Notes: a model not told the origin generated them from the letters alone. A stretch of 64,000 bases of DNA from Spirosoma sp. KUDC1026 (GCF_013375035.1 NZ_CP056032.1:1348001-1412000), one strand, 5' to 3'. Shown: positions 44,525 to 53,520, counted from the first letter of the stretch. Numbers and translations are program-made.

Positions 44525-46579
44525 ATGACGTTTATACACACAGGCCGACTACGGCAGACGCTTGGTTCGCTGCTGACAACGGCGATCCTGCTGGGCGGAG
44601 CGGCTCCGTTCAGTCAGGCGCAGGAGTCGCCGAAAGAAGAAGATTTCTTCAAAGTAATGCGGGTGCCCGCGCCGGAAGGAACCCTGCTCGAAGTTGGCGG
44701 GCTGACGGTATTGCCTAACGGCGACCTGGGCATCGCCACGCGCCGGGGTGACATTTTCCTGGTTGAGAACCCGACCAGCCGACGCCCGTTTTTCCGGAAA
44801 GTAGCCTCGGGTCTGCATGAGGTACTGGGCCTGGTTTACAAGGATGGCGCTCTGTACTGCGCGCAGCGGGGCGAGTTGACGAAGCTGGTTGACCTGAATA
44901 AGGACGGTAAAGTTGACCGACTCGAAACGGTGTTCGCCTGGCCATTGTCGGGTCACTACCATGAGTACAGCTTCGGTCCGAAAGTAGCGCCGGATGGCTC
45001 GTTTTTCGTGTCAGGCAACGTAGCGTTCGGTGACGAAGAATGGTGGGCGGGCGAAAGCCGCGTCCCCTGGCGGGGCTGGGTCATGCACATTACGCCCGAC
45101 GGAAAAATGGAGCCCTGGGCAACCGGTGTTCGTTCTCCGTGCGGACTGGGCATGATCGACGGCGAACTGTTCTACACCGATAACCAGGGCGACTGGATCG
45201 GATCGGGCGGTATCTGGCACCTGAAAAAAGGAGCCTGGGTTGGGCACCCGGCGGGCCTTCGCTGGACCGACGCGGCAAATTCGCCGGTAAAACTCAAACC
45301 CGAGCAGGTGTACGCCAAAGTCGATTCCCGTCGTCGGCGCGATGAGCAGGGACGGGCCATCAAACCCGAAAACGTCGTCAACGAAACGCCGGTGACGCTG
45401 TTCGAGATGAAGAAGGAGTTTCCTGAGTTGCAATTACCCGCCGTCTGGCTACCTCACGGTATCTTTGGGGTGTCGAACTCAGAAATCGTGCAGATTCCGA
45501 AAGGAAACTTCGGTCCGTTTGAGGGACAACTGCTGGTTGGCGATCAGGGACAGAGCAAGATCATGCGCGTCTTCATGGAAAAAGTGAACGGCGAGTTTCA
45601 GGGCGCAGCTTTTGATTTCCGCAGCGGTTTCCAGTCAGGTGTCCTGCGCATGGCCTGGGGTAACGACGGTTCGCTGTTCGTCGGTGAAACCAACCGGGGC
45701 TGGGGCTCGGCGGGTGAAGCGGCCGAAGGGTTACAGCGGCTGGTCTGGAACGAAAAAACGCCGTTTGATATGAAAGCGGTGCGCGCCATGCCCGACGGTT
45801 TCGAAATCGAATTTACGTCGCCCGTTGACCGGAAATCGGCGGAGGATATCGCGTCGTACACGGTGGAAAGCTTTGTCTACAAATACCACCCTGTCTACGG
45901 TAGCCCACCAATCAACCGGGAAGACAACGGCATCAAAGGCGTGAAAGTCTCGGCTGATGGTATGAAGGCACGTATCGTTGTTGATAACCTGCGGCAGTAT
46001 TACATCCACGGCCTGCGTCTGGATGGCGTGCGGAGCAGTGAGGGGTCATATTCGCTGGTTCATCCGCTGGCCTATTACACCCTGAATAACATTCCACAGG
46101 GCACCAAGCTGACGATAGCGGAACTGAGTACGACGAATTCAGCGACCAAAGCTGCGACTCCTGCACCAGCGGCTGCGCCGAAGAAAGCCACAGCAACGAA
46201 AGCGGGAGCCAAGACGACGGCCAAAGCTGTTAAGGGCGGAACGCCGATAGCCGCTGCTGCGAAACCCGAAGCTGCGCCGACCTACGAAATGGTGAAAGGA
46301 CTGCTGACTAAACACACCTGTCTGGCCTGCCACCAGGCCAACAAGCGGCAGATAGGACCGGCTTATGTGGACGTCGCCAAGCGGGGGTACACGAACGAGC
46401 AGATTGTCGAGCTGATTCATAGCCCAAAGCCGCAGAACTGGCCCGACTACGCTACCGAGATGCCCCCTATGCCGCAGGTACCGAAAGCTGATGCGCTGAA
46501 GATTGCTGCCTGGATCAACTCGCTGGCAACAGAGAAGAAAGCGGCTCCTACTCCGGCTAAGAATCCGGATGAGCAATAG
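44525..46579 (+). CDS. beta-propeller dehydrogenase-like protein fused to cytochrome c
   Basis: A 684-residue exported protein. Residues about 40-420 form a glucose/sorbosone dehydrogenase-like propeller (GGLTVLPNGDLGIATRRGDI; FSFGP-type strand EYSFGPKVAPDGSFFVSGNV; WATGVRSPCGLGMIDGELFY), with an EF-hand-like DLNKDGKVDR near 120. A Lys/Ala/Pro-rich linker of about 50 residues (APAAAPKKATATKAGAKTTA) leads to a C-terminal cytochrome c with heme site C599-LAC602-H603 and the likely Met ligand in EMPPMPQVP. It would oxidise a sugar and pass electrons to its own heme. Whether the propeller binds PQQ, or is only a lectin, is unknown. Confidence 0.88.
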   Translation: MTFIHTGRLRQTLGSLLTTAILLGGAAPFSQAQESPKEEDFFKVMRVPAPEGTLLEVGGLTVLPNGDLGIATRRGDIFLVENPTSRRPFFRKVASGLHEVLGLVYKDGALYCAQRGELTKLVDLNKDGKVDRLETVFAWPLSGHYHEYSFGPKVAPDGSFFVSGNVAFGDEEWWAGESRVPWRGWVMHITPDGKMEPWATGVRSPCGLGMIDGELFYTDNQGDWIGSGGIWHLKKGAWVGHPAGLRWTDAANSPVKLKPEQVYAKVDSRRRRDEQGRAIKPENVVNETPVTLFEMKKEFPELQLPAVWLPHGIFGVSNSEIVQIPKGNFGPFEGQLLVGDQGQSKIMRVFMEKVNGEFQGAAFDFRSGFQSGVLRMAWGNDGSLFVGETNRGWGSAGEAAEGLQRLVWNEKTPFDMKAVRAMPDGFEIEFTSPVDRKSAEDIASYTVESFVYKYHPVYGSPPINREDNGIKGVKVSADGMKARIVVDNLRQYYIHGLRLDGVRSSEGSYSLVHPLAYYTLNNIPQGTKLTIAELSTTNSATKAATPAPAAAPKKATATKAGAKTTAKAVKGGTPIAAAAKPEAAPTYEMVKGLLTKHTCLACHQANKRQIGPAYVDVAKRGYTNEQIVELIHSPKPQNWPDYATEMPPMPQVPKADALKIAAWINSLATEKKAAPTPAKNPDEQ

Positions 46580-46610
46580 GTAGACGCTGATTAACTGCCA
46601 AAGTTTACTA

Positions 46611-46652
46611 AAAAAACGGCCCTACGTTTCCGAAACGTGGGGCCGTTTTTTT
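46611..46652 (+). terminator. Rho-independent terminator ending the SusCD/hydrolase block
   Basis: Strong hairpin with arms AAAAAACGGCCCTACGTTT and AAACGTGGGGCCGTTTTTTT (one G:T-type mispair) and a T-run, 31 bp past the stop of the cytochrome protein. Confidence 0.9.
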
Positions 46653-46838
46653 GCGTAGAAAAGCCTGAATTTCTCTCCTTTTTATAAAGAATAACTACGT
46701 GAAAGATATTTACTTAATTTATTTACATTTATTTGATAATCAGATATTTGTGTGTTAGTTAAGGGTGGGCGTTAGTAGCCGTTTATGGCACTATACAGAC
46801 CCTCTTTGTGTTTTATAAATAGCTAACTAATCGACGTT

Positions 46839-47081
46839 ATGTACTGTATCAAATGTGGTAATCCGATCCCCGAAGCGCGGTTGAAAGCGCTGCCTACTGC
46901 CAAAACCTGCGTTCATTGTTCGCAGGCGCAACGCGTAGCTGGCTTCCCGATGATTACGGGTAAAACGGAGTATTCGGCGCTGCAGATCATGTCGCAGGCT
47001 GATGCACAGCAATTAAGTAAAATGGGCGCTCGTCGCGGAATGGGAGCCTCTACCTATATGAAGCGGGAGAAACGGACGTAG
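46839..47081 (+). CDS. DksA/TraR-type C4 zinc-ribbon protein, short
   Basis: An 80-residue protein opening MYCIKCGNPIPEARLKALPT, then AKTCVHCSQAQ: two CxxC pairs with the IPEARLxALP spacer, the hallmark of the DksA/TraR zinc finger. It lacks the long coiled coil that lets DksA reach the RNA polymerase active site, so it is unlikely to act like DksA itself. The C-terminal half (DAQQLSKMGARRGMGASTYM) is unrecognised. It is a single gene with its own terminator. Confidence 0.85.
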   Translation: MYCIKCGNPIPEARLKALPTAKTCVHCSQAQRVAGFPMITGKTEYSALQIMSQADAQQLSKMGARRGMGASTYMKREKRT

Positions 47082-47121
47082 TGTCTCTTTTCGTTTATGT
47101 TTCGACCTTGGCAGGTTACCG

Positions 47122-47154
47122 GCCTACACTCACATAAGTGTAGGCTGTTTTTTT
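47122..47154 (+). terminator. Rho-independent terminator after the zinc-ribbon gene
   Basis: Arms GCCTACACT and AGTGTAGGC around a 6-base loop, followed by a run of eight T. It lies 41 bp past the stop. Beyond it, 47155-47494 has no gene I can support. Confidence 0.9.
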
Positions 47155-47494
47155 TGATCAGGCCAATTGGTTAACCTGGCCGCGCGTAGTTCGTCGGTCG
47201 TAGCCTTATTCATGACGTCGTTGAAACCAACGGTCGATTTGATCGTGCTTGTAAGACGCATGACTATAAAACCAATAGTTTTCATCGATGGGGAAAGATT
47301 TGCTGAAGTCGTTGTTACAAGGAAAAGCATCGACTGAGAGCGGGTACGAGAGGAAGCTTTAGAGCGTGCCTACTGCGGGTTATGTTGTCAGATTATGTAT
47401 TTTCTTTCATACAACTCGAAGATATATCTTTTGATAGAGTAAACCCGGTGACCTCCGAGTCTCTGTAGTAAGTAAAAGTAGTAAACCCTGATAT

Positions 47495-48466
47495 ATGAAT
47501 TACCGCACATTTGGCCGGACGGGCTGGGACGTTTCTGAAATTGGGTATGGCATGTGGGGGCTGGCAGGATGGACCGGCTCCGAGCGTGAAACCGTTGACA
47601 AAGCACTGGACCTCGCCGTGGAGCGAGGCTGTAATTTCTTTGATACGGCCTGGGGGTACGGCGAAGGCCTCAGTGAACGAATCCTGGGGGAACTGCTGAA
47701 ACGGAACGCTGATAAAAAGCTGTACGTAGCCACCAAGATTCCTCCCAAAAACCGTACGTGGCCGTCAAAGCCGGAGTTTAAACTGGAAGACGTGTTTCCG
47801 AACGACTACATCGTCGAGTACGTTGACAAGAGCCTGCAGAACCTGGGCGTCGACACGATTGACCTGATGCAGTTTCACGTCTGGGAAGACAACTGGGCCA
47901 ACCAGGATGAATGGCAGGACGCCATTACTCGCCTGACCGAGCAGGGCAAAGTGCAGGCCTGGGGCATCAGCATCAACCGCTGGGAGCCGGACAATTCGCT
48001 GAACACACTACGTACGGGCATGATCGATGCTGTGCAGGTTATCTATAACATCTTCGATCAGAACCCTGAAGACAACCTCTTTCCGCTCTGTAAAGAACTG
48101 AATCTGGGCATCATTGCCCGTGTACCGTTCGATGAAGGAACGCTGACTGGTACGTTTACGAAGGAAACGACCTTCCCCGCCGATGACTGGCGGTCGACGT
48201 ATTTCGTACCCGAAAACCTGAACAGCAGCGTCGAACACGCTGATGCACTGAAGCCGCTTATTCCTGAGGGCATGACGATGCCCGAAATGGCATTACGGTT
48301 TATCCTGAGCAATCCGGATGTGCATACGACGATTCCCGGTATGCGCCAGCTACGTAACGTGGAAGCCAATACGGCGGTTAGTGATGGTCGTGGTCTCTCC
48401 CCCGAACTACTGCACGAACTAAAAGGCCACCGCTGGGATCGCACTCCGACGGAGTGGAGTCAATAG
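47495..48466 (+). CDS. aldo/keto reductase
   Basis: A 323-residue NADPH-dependent reductase of aldehydes or ketones with a TIM-barrel fold. It shows the AKR signatures: MNYRTFGRTGWDVSEIGYGM, FFDTAWGYGEGLSERILGEL (catalytic Asp and Tyr), YVATKIPPKN (catalytic Lys) and TIDLMQFHVWEDNW (catalytic His). The C-terminus (PEMALRFILSNPDVHTTIPG) is the coenzyme-binding region. It is a single gene whose physiological substrate is unknown. Confidence 0.95.
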   Translation: MNYRTFGRTGWDVSEIGYGMWGLAGWTGSERETVDKALDLAVERGCNFFDTAWGYGEGLSERILGELLKRNADKKLYVATKIPPKNRTWPSKPEFKLEDVFPNDYIVEYVDKSLQNLGVDTIDLMQFHVWEDNWANQDEWQDAITRLTEQGKVQAWGISINRWEPDNSLNTLRTGMIDAVQVIYNIFDQNPEDNLFPLCKELNLGIIARVPFDEGTLTGTFTKETTFPADDWRSTYFVPENLNSSVEHADALKPLIPEGMTMPEMALRFILSNPDVHTTIPGMRQLRNVEANTAVSDGRGLSPELLHELKGHRWDRTPTEWSQ

Positions 48467-48496
48467 AAAAGGAGGGTTGAATCGTGTCAATATTCA

Positions 48497-48578
48497 GTCA
48501 TCCCGATGCAAGGAGGGATCTTCGACAGTAGCAGAAAAATTGCTTGTTACTGAAGATCCTTCCCTGCGTCGGGATGAC
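48497..48578. repeat. dispersed palindromic repeat, copy 2
   Basis: Imperfect inverted repeat (27-bp arms 48497-48523 and 48552-48578, 3 mismatches) beginning GTCATCCCGATGCAAGG. It shares the outer words GTCAT.CCGA.GC and GGAGG.ATCTT with the copy at 19833-19918. It lies between convergent genes, 30 bp after the aldo/keto reductase stop, where it could serve as a two-way terminator. Confidence 0.8.
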
Positions 48579-48615
48579 AGAATTAACGTTACTAAAAAAC
48601 GAGGAAAAGATACTG

Positions 48616-48894
48616 TCAGGAACGCATGAACACGCTGGCTACAGCTCCAACCAGCATTGCCTCAATGATCCAGACATACAGCGTGTTGTGATTGGCCAGC
48701 CGGCGAATCAGAAAGTGCGTGCCTACGCAGCCAAGCAGCAGCGGTAATCCCAGTACAATCAAGAGCCCGTAATCCCGTTGTTCGGCTTTTGTACCGTTTA
48801 CCGTGTGCGACAACCCGTCCAGTATCCAGTATGCGCCCAGCAATGCGCCCAACATCAGCGGGGTAACCCAGCTAAAAACTTTCTCAAGGTCCAT
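48616..48894 (-). CDS. small hypothetical membrane protein
   Basis: A 92-residue protein with three hydrophobic stretches (about 8-30, 43-63 and 72-90: WVTPLMLGALLGAYWILDGL; GLLIVLGLPLLLGCVGTHFL; VWIIEAMLVGAVASVFM). I do not recognise a family. It is flanked by the palindromic repeat on its 3' side and a pyrimidine-rich spacer on its 5' side. Confidence 0.7.
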   Translation of the reverse strand: MDLEKVFSWVTPLMLGALLGAYWILDGLSHTVNGTKAEQRDYGLLIVLGLPLLLGCVGTHFLIRRLANHNTLYVWIIEAMLVGAVASVFMRS

Positions 48895-48980
48895 AGCGTC
48901 GTTCGTTGGTCTAGCTCATAAACAAGCGATGGCCAACAAAGGGTTTTACTAGCCGGATCAATACGGCTATGTCTTCCTTT

Positions 48981-49058
48981 TATAAAAAGAGATAAGGAGG
49001 AAAAATAGCCAAAGGCATCTTCCTTCCTCCTCTCCTCCCTTTCCTCCTTTCTCCCTTC
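48981..49058. repeat. purine/pyrimidine simple-word spacer
   Basis: Left part AAAAAGAGATAAGGAGGAAA, right part built from TTCCTCC, CTCCTCCC and TTCCTCCTTT words, so the halves can pair. It lies just past the stop of the GH63-like gene ending at 49062. Confidence 0.5.
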
Positions 49059-49061
49059 AAA

Positions 49062-51722
49062 TCACAACACCGCTACCAACGCCGACCAACCCGTTTGATG
49101 ACTGGCACCGAGGCCCCGCGACGTATCGCCGTCGAAATGTTCGTAGAACAGCAGCAGGTCTTTAAAATGCGGATCGTCGCGGTATTGATCATGGGGGCCG
49201 TGGGCGGGGCGGCAGCCTTGTTCATCGCGCCGGAAAATTCGCCAGATGCGTTCCGTCAAAAAATCGGCGGCCTGGGTCAAGTTCCCCTTGTTACCGCTGC
49301 CGACGGGTAGTTCGGCTTTTACCTGATCGCCGTAATACTTACCGAATTCACGCAGGGCGCTGACGATCATAAAATTCATCGGGAGCCAGACGGGACCGCG
49401 CCAGTTGGAATTGCCGCCAAACATGCCCGAGTCAGATTCACCGGGGACGTAGTGAATTTCGTAGTGATCACCCGCAAGTTCCTGCTCAAACGGCTCTTTG
49501 TACACTTTCGATAGCGAGCGAATGCCGCCCGGCGCGAGCAACTCATCCTCATTGAAGAGATAGGTAGCCAGCCGCTCTAACTGATCGCAGGACAGCAGCG
49601 AAAAGAGGATACAGTTTCTGTCAGGGTCCTCTTCAACGACAACATAACAGGGTTTTTCTCCCTTCTTGTCATCCAGGTATTGTTGCACGCGTGCGTAGTA
49701 TTGTTGCACGCGTGCGTAGAAAGCCGGGAGCGCTTTGGCTTTGTCCTGATCCATCGTCATCACGCAGAACAGGTTCGATAAACCCACCATCGACCGGATC
49801 GCCAGCGGAATGCTCTCGCCATTGGGCAGGTGCAGTACATCGTATGAAAACCCGTTGTTACTCTCGTCGTCATCGCCTTTGATCCAGAGTGTAGCAATCT
49901 CCTGAAGGGCATCAGCAATCCGGACATAGCGTTCGAAGTAGTACACCGCCAGCGATTCATACGTAACGGGATCGTCCTGGGCCAGTTCCAGCGATATCCG
50001 CATCATGTACACGGTATAGGTCGCCATCCAGGCCGTTGCATCGGCCTGATCCAGGGTACCGCCCCCCGGCACTCCTTCGCTCCGGTCGAAGAGGCTGACA
50101 TTGTCGAGCCCCAGAAAGCCGCCTTGGAACAGGTTGTCACGCTGACCGCCCGCCCGCGTTGTCCACCATTCGTAATTGGCCCGCAATCTGTTCTGCATGA
50201 TCCGCAGAAACTCAACGTCACGCTTGCCGGTACTCTTCAGTTCCTGGTCGTAGAACAGCCACGACAAACCACCGCGCAGGGGCGGATTGTTGTCCGAAAA
50301 ATTCCATTCGTAGGCTGGTAGCCGGCCATCGGCGGCCTGGAAAGCCGGATCGGCCAGCAGATACAACTGCTCCTTGGCAAACTGAAGATCGACAGGCGCC
50401 AGCGCCGTGGCCTGGAAAGCTAGATCCCAGGCGGCAAACCAGGGGTATTCCCATTTGTCGGGCATCAGCAGAATATGCTCGGCGTTGATATGCTGCCAGT
50501 CAGAATTACGTCCGTGCCATCGTTCCGGGGGCGGCATCGGCTGGCCCATATCCCCGCGTAGCCAGTCGCCGATATTGTAGTTATAATACTGTTTTGACCA
50601 GAGCAGTCCTGACCAGGCCTGCCGCTTGATCTGCATGTCTTCGGGCGTAAGGCCCGGTGTGAGGGCTGCATAAAATTCATCGGCCTCCCGCCGACGACTG
50701 TCAAACAACTCGTCAAAATTGCCGGAGAGGGGTGAATCGGCCAGCTCGCGGTGCAGGCGAAGGCGTAGCTCGACGGATGCGCCGGCCTCAATGGTGAAAC
50801 TATACAGGGGAGCGCACTTAGTCCCGTCGGGATGCTGATCGAAGGGTGTAAAGTTGCCGGACGTAACGGCCCCGTGAAAGGCGTCTTTGACGAAGGGGCT
50901 ATTATTGTCGCGGGCAAACACACGTTCCTGGTTGGTTTCATTCTCGGTCATCAGGACCCGCTCCGGTTCCTGAAAACTCAGAATATAGTTGCCCAGTCGG
51001 GTATGGATGGCCCGGACGTGGTGAAAACCGTCGGCGCTGTTGTCCATGCGCTCAATCCGTGGTCTTTCCTGCTCCAGGCCGAATGTCCACCGGTTGCGGA
51101 ACCAGAGGGTAGGCAATACGTGCAGGGGAGCGGCTTCACTGGCGCGGTTATGAATCGTTATCCGAACAACCATATCATCGGGGCTCTCTTTGGCGTATTC
51201 CACCACTACGTCGAAATAGCGGTTGTCGTCAAACAGGCCCGTATCCAGCAGCTCGTACTCTCGATCCTGAAACGAGCGCCGACCGTTTTCATCGATCAGC
51301 TTCTGGTATGGAAACGCAGCATGCGGGTACTTGTACAGCATTCGCATATAGCTGTGGGTGGGGGTATTGTCGAGGTAATAATACAACTCCTTGACGTCCT
51401 CGCCATGATTACCCTGCTCGTTAGTCAGGCCAAACAGGCGTTCTTTCAGGTACGGGTCGTTGCCGTTCCAAAGGGCAAGCGCGAAGCAGAGGGTCTGCGT
51501 GTCGTCCGAAATACCGGCCAGACCATCTTCTCCCCAGCGGTACGCTCGCGAACGGGCCATGTCGTGCGGTAGATAATCCCAGGCGGAACCATCAGCGCTG
51601 TAATCTTCCCGGACGGTACCCCATTGGCGGTCGCTCAGGTAAGGTCCCCATTGATACCAATTCTCCTGTCTCTCCCATTGCCGTTCAAGACGTTGCTGTT
51701 CAGTAGTAGTGTTCATACTCAT
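49062..51722 (-). CDS. GH63/MGH1-like alpha-glycosidase, cytoplasmic
   Basis: An 886-residue glycosidase with no signal peptide. The order fits the MGH1/GH63 family: N-terminal beta-rich domain (LSDRQWGTVREDYSADGSAW; GDDTQ-type LAGISDDTQTLCFALALWNG) and C-terminal (alpha/alpha)6 barrel with WEYPWFAAWDLAFQATALAP, QAADGRLPAYEWNFSDNNPP and NSNWRGPVWLPMNFMIV, which carry the expected acid and base carboxylates. GH63 enzymes release glucose from alpha-glucosides, and bacterial members also act on mannosylglycerate or glucosylglycerate. A 7-residue tandem duplication (YARVQQY twice) is encoded at 49677-49718. Confidence 0.9.
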   Translation of the reverse strand: MSMNTTTEQQRLERQWERQENWYQWGPYLSDRQWGTVREDYSADGSAWDYLPHDMARSRAYRWGEDGLAGISDDTQTLCFALALWNGNDPYLKERLFGLTNEQGNHGEDVKELYYYLDNTPTHSYMRMLYKYPHAAFPYQKLIDENGRRSFQDREYELLDTGLFDDNRYFDVVVEYAKESPDDMVVRITIHNRASEAAPLHVLPTLWFRNRWTFGLEQERPRIERMDNSADGFHHVRAIHTRLGNYILSFQEPERVLMTENETNQERVFARDNNSPFVKDAFHGAVTSGNFTPFDQHPDGTKCAPLYSFTIEAGASVELRLRLHRELADSPLSGNFDELFDSRRREADEFYAALTPGLTPEDMQIKRQAWSGLLWSKQYYNYNIGDWLRGDMGQPMPPPERWHGRNSDWQHINAEHILLMPDKWEYPWFAAWDLAFQATALAPVDLQFAKEQLYLLADPAFQAADGRLPAYEWNFSDNNPPLRGGLSWLFYDQELKSTGKRDVEFLRIMQNRLRANYEWWTTRAGGQRDNLFQGGFLGLDNVSLFDRSEGVPGGGTLDQADATAWMATYTVYMMRISLELAQDDPVTYESLAVYYFERYVRIADALQEIATLWIKGDDDESNNGFSYDVLHLPNGESIPLAIRSMVGLSNLFCVMTMDQDKAKALPAFYARVQQYYARVQQYLDDKKGEKPCYVVVEEDPDRNCILFSLLSCDQLERLATYLFNEDELLAPGGIRSLSKVYKEPFEQELAGDHYEIHYVPGESDSGMFGGNSNWRGPVWLPMNFMIVSALREFGKYYGDQVKAELPVGSGNKGNLTQAADFLTERIWRIFRRDEQGCRPAHGPHDQYRDDPHFKDLLLFYEHFDGDTSRGLGASHQTGWSALVAVL
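49677..49718. repeat. 21-bp perfect tandem duplication inside the GH63-like gene
   Basis: Two adjacent identical 21-bp units (49677-49697 and 49698-49718), each starting GTATTGTTGCACGCG. The duplication is in frame and adds seven residues. Identity between copies suggests a recent event. Confidence 0.95.
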
Positions 51723-51829
51723 GCTACTACGATCTACGGGAAAGGTTTTTCAGAAGTCTATAAATTCTTTAGAATTATGTACTTAGTCTCTTGGGTTGAT
51801 CCATAACATACCCGCAATGAATTGGGCGG

Positions 51830-52339
51830 TTAGTCCCGTAATTGCTTAAAATGCCGGATCGTCTCGCCGTATCCCAGGCCCATCGCCAGACCTGTTACGG
51901 CCTGCGTAAGGCGTTTGGCTTTGGTATCAATGGTTTTAGCACTCTCAATCCAGTTGCTGAAATACTGCTGGTGCCCCTTGGGGAGTGTTGTAAAAAACTC
52001 TCGCGCAGCAGGCTCGTCTTCCAGACAGGCGATCAGGTCCGGTGAGATCGGAAACGGATCATCGTCGATGTCGAGCGAAACCTGCACCGTTGCGCCCGCT
52101 TCCTTGCGAATACCCCGGCGCATGGTAGCGTTAACGGCAATGATGAACTGCCCGTTGCCCATTGGCACCAGGGCGACCTGTTTAATGGCGTAATTGTCCA
52201 GTGTGCCTTTTACCCGGTACGATGTTTTCTGGCCAGGTTTCATGGCTTCGCTGACGGAGACTGGAATTGTTACGTAGGTCCAGCCAGTCTTCTCGCCTTT
52301 GTCGTCGAAGCGCTGGAGTAATGCGGTGAAGGTGTACAT
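51830..52339 (-). CDS. DUF1905 and YdeI/OmdA domain protein
   Basis: A 169-residue protein of two modules. Residues 1-95 form a DUF1905 beta-barrel (WTYVTIPVSVSEAMKPGQKT; IIAVNATMRRGIRKEAGATV; VSLDIDDDP). Residues 100-169 form the YdeI/OmpD-associated helical domain (LPKGHQQYFSNWIESAKTID, then TKAKRLTQAVTGLAMG). The family has been linked to stress and bacteriocin protection, without a known mechanism. Its start is 21 bp after the stop of the WYL regulator on the same strand, so the two are likely one transcript. Confidence 0.9.
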   Translation of the reverse strand: MYTFTALLQRFDDKGEKTGWTYVTIPVSVSEAMKPGQKTSYRVKGTLDNYAIKQVALVPMGNGQFIIAVNATMRRGIRKEAGATVQVSLDIDDDPFPISPDLIACLEDEPAAREFFTTLPKGHQQYFSNWIESAKTIDTKAKRLTQAVTGLAMGLGYGETIRHFKQLRD

Positions 52340-52360
52340 GCGTGTAGATGTGAATTGAAA

Positions 52361-53377
52361 TCAGTACCGCGCCAGTGCAGTCTGCATGGATTCCATCAAG
52401 GCCTGTACCAAACTTGGTGGCTGCATTACCTTCAGGTGATCGCCGTAGCTACGGAGGTGCATCAGTAGGTCGCGGTTGGGCGCCAGACGCAGTTTGACAA
52501 TGCACTCCGTTTCCGTATCGCTGAGAATTTCCTGCGTCTGGTGAATGGGTTTGGCTTTGACGTAACGACCAAACAGGGGCGTAAAGGACAGAATGATTTC
52601 CTCTACCGGACCATTGCTGTCGGTGATGCCGTAGATATGTTCAAACAGTTCACTGACGTATTCCAGTACGTTCGGAGGAACAGAGCAGGCGTCGTCCAGC
52701 AGGGTCAGATCGCTCATGCGGTCCAGCGCAAACGTTTTCTCGCGCTGGCTCTCGGCGTCGTACCCGATGACGTACCAACTGTCGGCCACTTCACGCAGCA
52801 GGATCGGATGCAGGTTCCGGAGCCGGCGTTCGGGTTCGGCGTTTTCGTGCTTGCTGTACCGAAACGTAATCTGCCGGTTCTGGTTGATGGCCCGGATCAG
52901 AACAGGAACGTACTGCCGGTTTTGCCCCAGAATCCGCTCCTCGACGTAGACGACCCGGCGCGTCAGCGTATTGCCGTCGTCGCCGTCGCGTTTTACCTCC
53001 CGGATAATATCCAGACTTTGCCGCACCTTCTGCAACGCGTTGGTCAGCTCATTCGCGACGGTAGCCCCCTGCGTTGCCGCCAGCACCTCGCGGGCGTAGT
53101 CGAGCGCTTCCATATCGTCGGGGCTGAGCATGAGCCGCAACAGTCGAAACTGCGGATCGGTGTAGTAGTAGCCGTTACGCCGTTTGTCGTAGGCGATAGG
53201 CGCGTCGTGGTCTTCGCGCAGGCGCTGAATATCCTTTTCCAGCGACGACATCGATCGGATGCCGCACTTGTCCCGGCAGATATCAAACAGCTTCTGCTTG
53301 GAATACTGACGCGGATAGCGGCTAATCAATTCGTCAATCAGACGATAACGCTGGAAAGCAGAGCGGGTGATGGGCAT
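52361..53377 (-). CDS. WYL-domain transcriptional regulator
   Basis: A 338-residue regulator. The ATG at 53377 gives MPITRSAFQRYRLIDELISR; the 20 extra upstream residues of the open frame lie in a hairpin spacer. The N-terminus is a winged-helix HTH (SKQKLFDICRDKCGIRSMSS; LREDHDAPIAYDKRRNGYYY). The WYL domain follows at about 165-245 (ITFRYSKHENAEPERRLRNL; ADSWYVIGYDAESQREKTFA, with WYV in place of WYL), then a WCX-type C-terminus. WYL regulators sense ligands, including nucleic acids, and often control DNA-damage or phage-defence genes. It is divergent from three small genes that carry a shared inverted repeat and is its most likely binder. Confidence 0.92.
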   Translation of the reverse strand: MPITRSAFQRYRLIDELISRYPRQYSKQKLFDICRDKCGIRSMSSLEKDIQRLREDHDAPIAYDKRRNGYYYTDPQFRLLRLMLSPDDMEALDYAREVLAATQGATVANELTNALQKVRQSLDIIREVKRDGDDGNTLTRRVVYVEERILGQNRQYVPVLIRAINQNRQITFRYSKHENAEPERRLRNLHPILLREVADSWYVIGYDAESQREKTFALDRMSDLTLLDDACSVPPNVLEYVSELFEHIYGITDSNGPVEEIILSFTPLFGRYVKAKPIHQTQEILSDTETECIVKLRLAPNRDLLMHLRSYGDHLKVMQPPSLVQALMESMQTALARY

Positions 53378-53400
53378 AGGAATACAGGACAGGAGGAAGG

Positions 53401-53458
53401 GGAACAAGGAGAAAGGATTGAAGGCTACTTGTTCCAAGTTCCTTTTTCTCCTTGTTCC
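53401..53458. repeat. hairpin spacer upstream of the WYL gene
   Basis: Perfect 14-bp arms GGAACAAGGAGAAA (53401-53414) and TTTCTCCTTGTTCC (53445-53458). It lies directly upstream of the regulator's start, in its probable mRNA leader. Confidence 0.6.
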
Positions 53459-53502
53459 TACCGATGCAATTTTCCGAAAAATATTTTCACAAAAAAAGAA
53501 GG

Positions 53503-53520
53503 GCGTAAAAAGATTACGTT
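53503..53520. promoter_or_regulatory. candidate WYL operator, site 1
   Basis: GCGTAAAAAGATTACGTT contains the inverted repeat CGTAA-N5-TTACG. It lies between the divergent WYL gene (start 53377) and the small gene at 53569, 49 bp upstream of the latter. The same repeat and flanking TTACGTTCTG recur at 54375-54393. Confidence 0.6.

Noticed and set aside
47130..47330. 66-residue minus-strand frame (STVGFNDVMNKATTDELRAA)
   Set aside because: Its stop lies inside the strong terminator of the zinc-ribbon gene and it has no recognisable family or promoter. It may be an old fragment, but I cannot support it as a gene.
47260..47337. Short plus-strand frame MTIKPIVFIDGERFAEVVVT
   Set aside because: Only 25 codons, overlapping the frame above on the other strand; no family match that I can defend.
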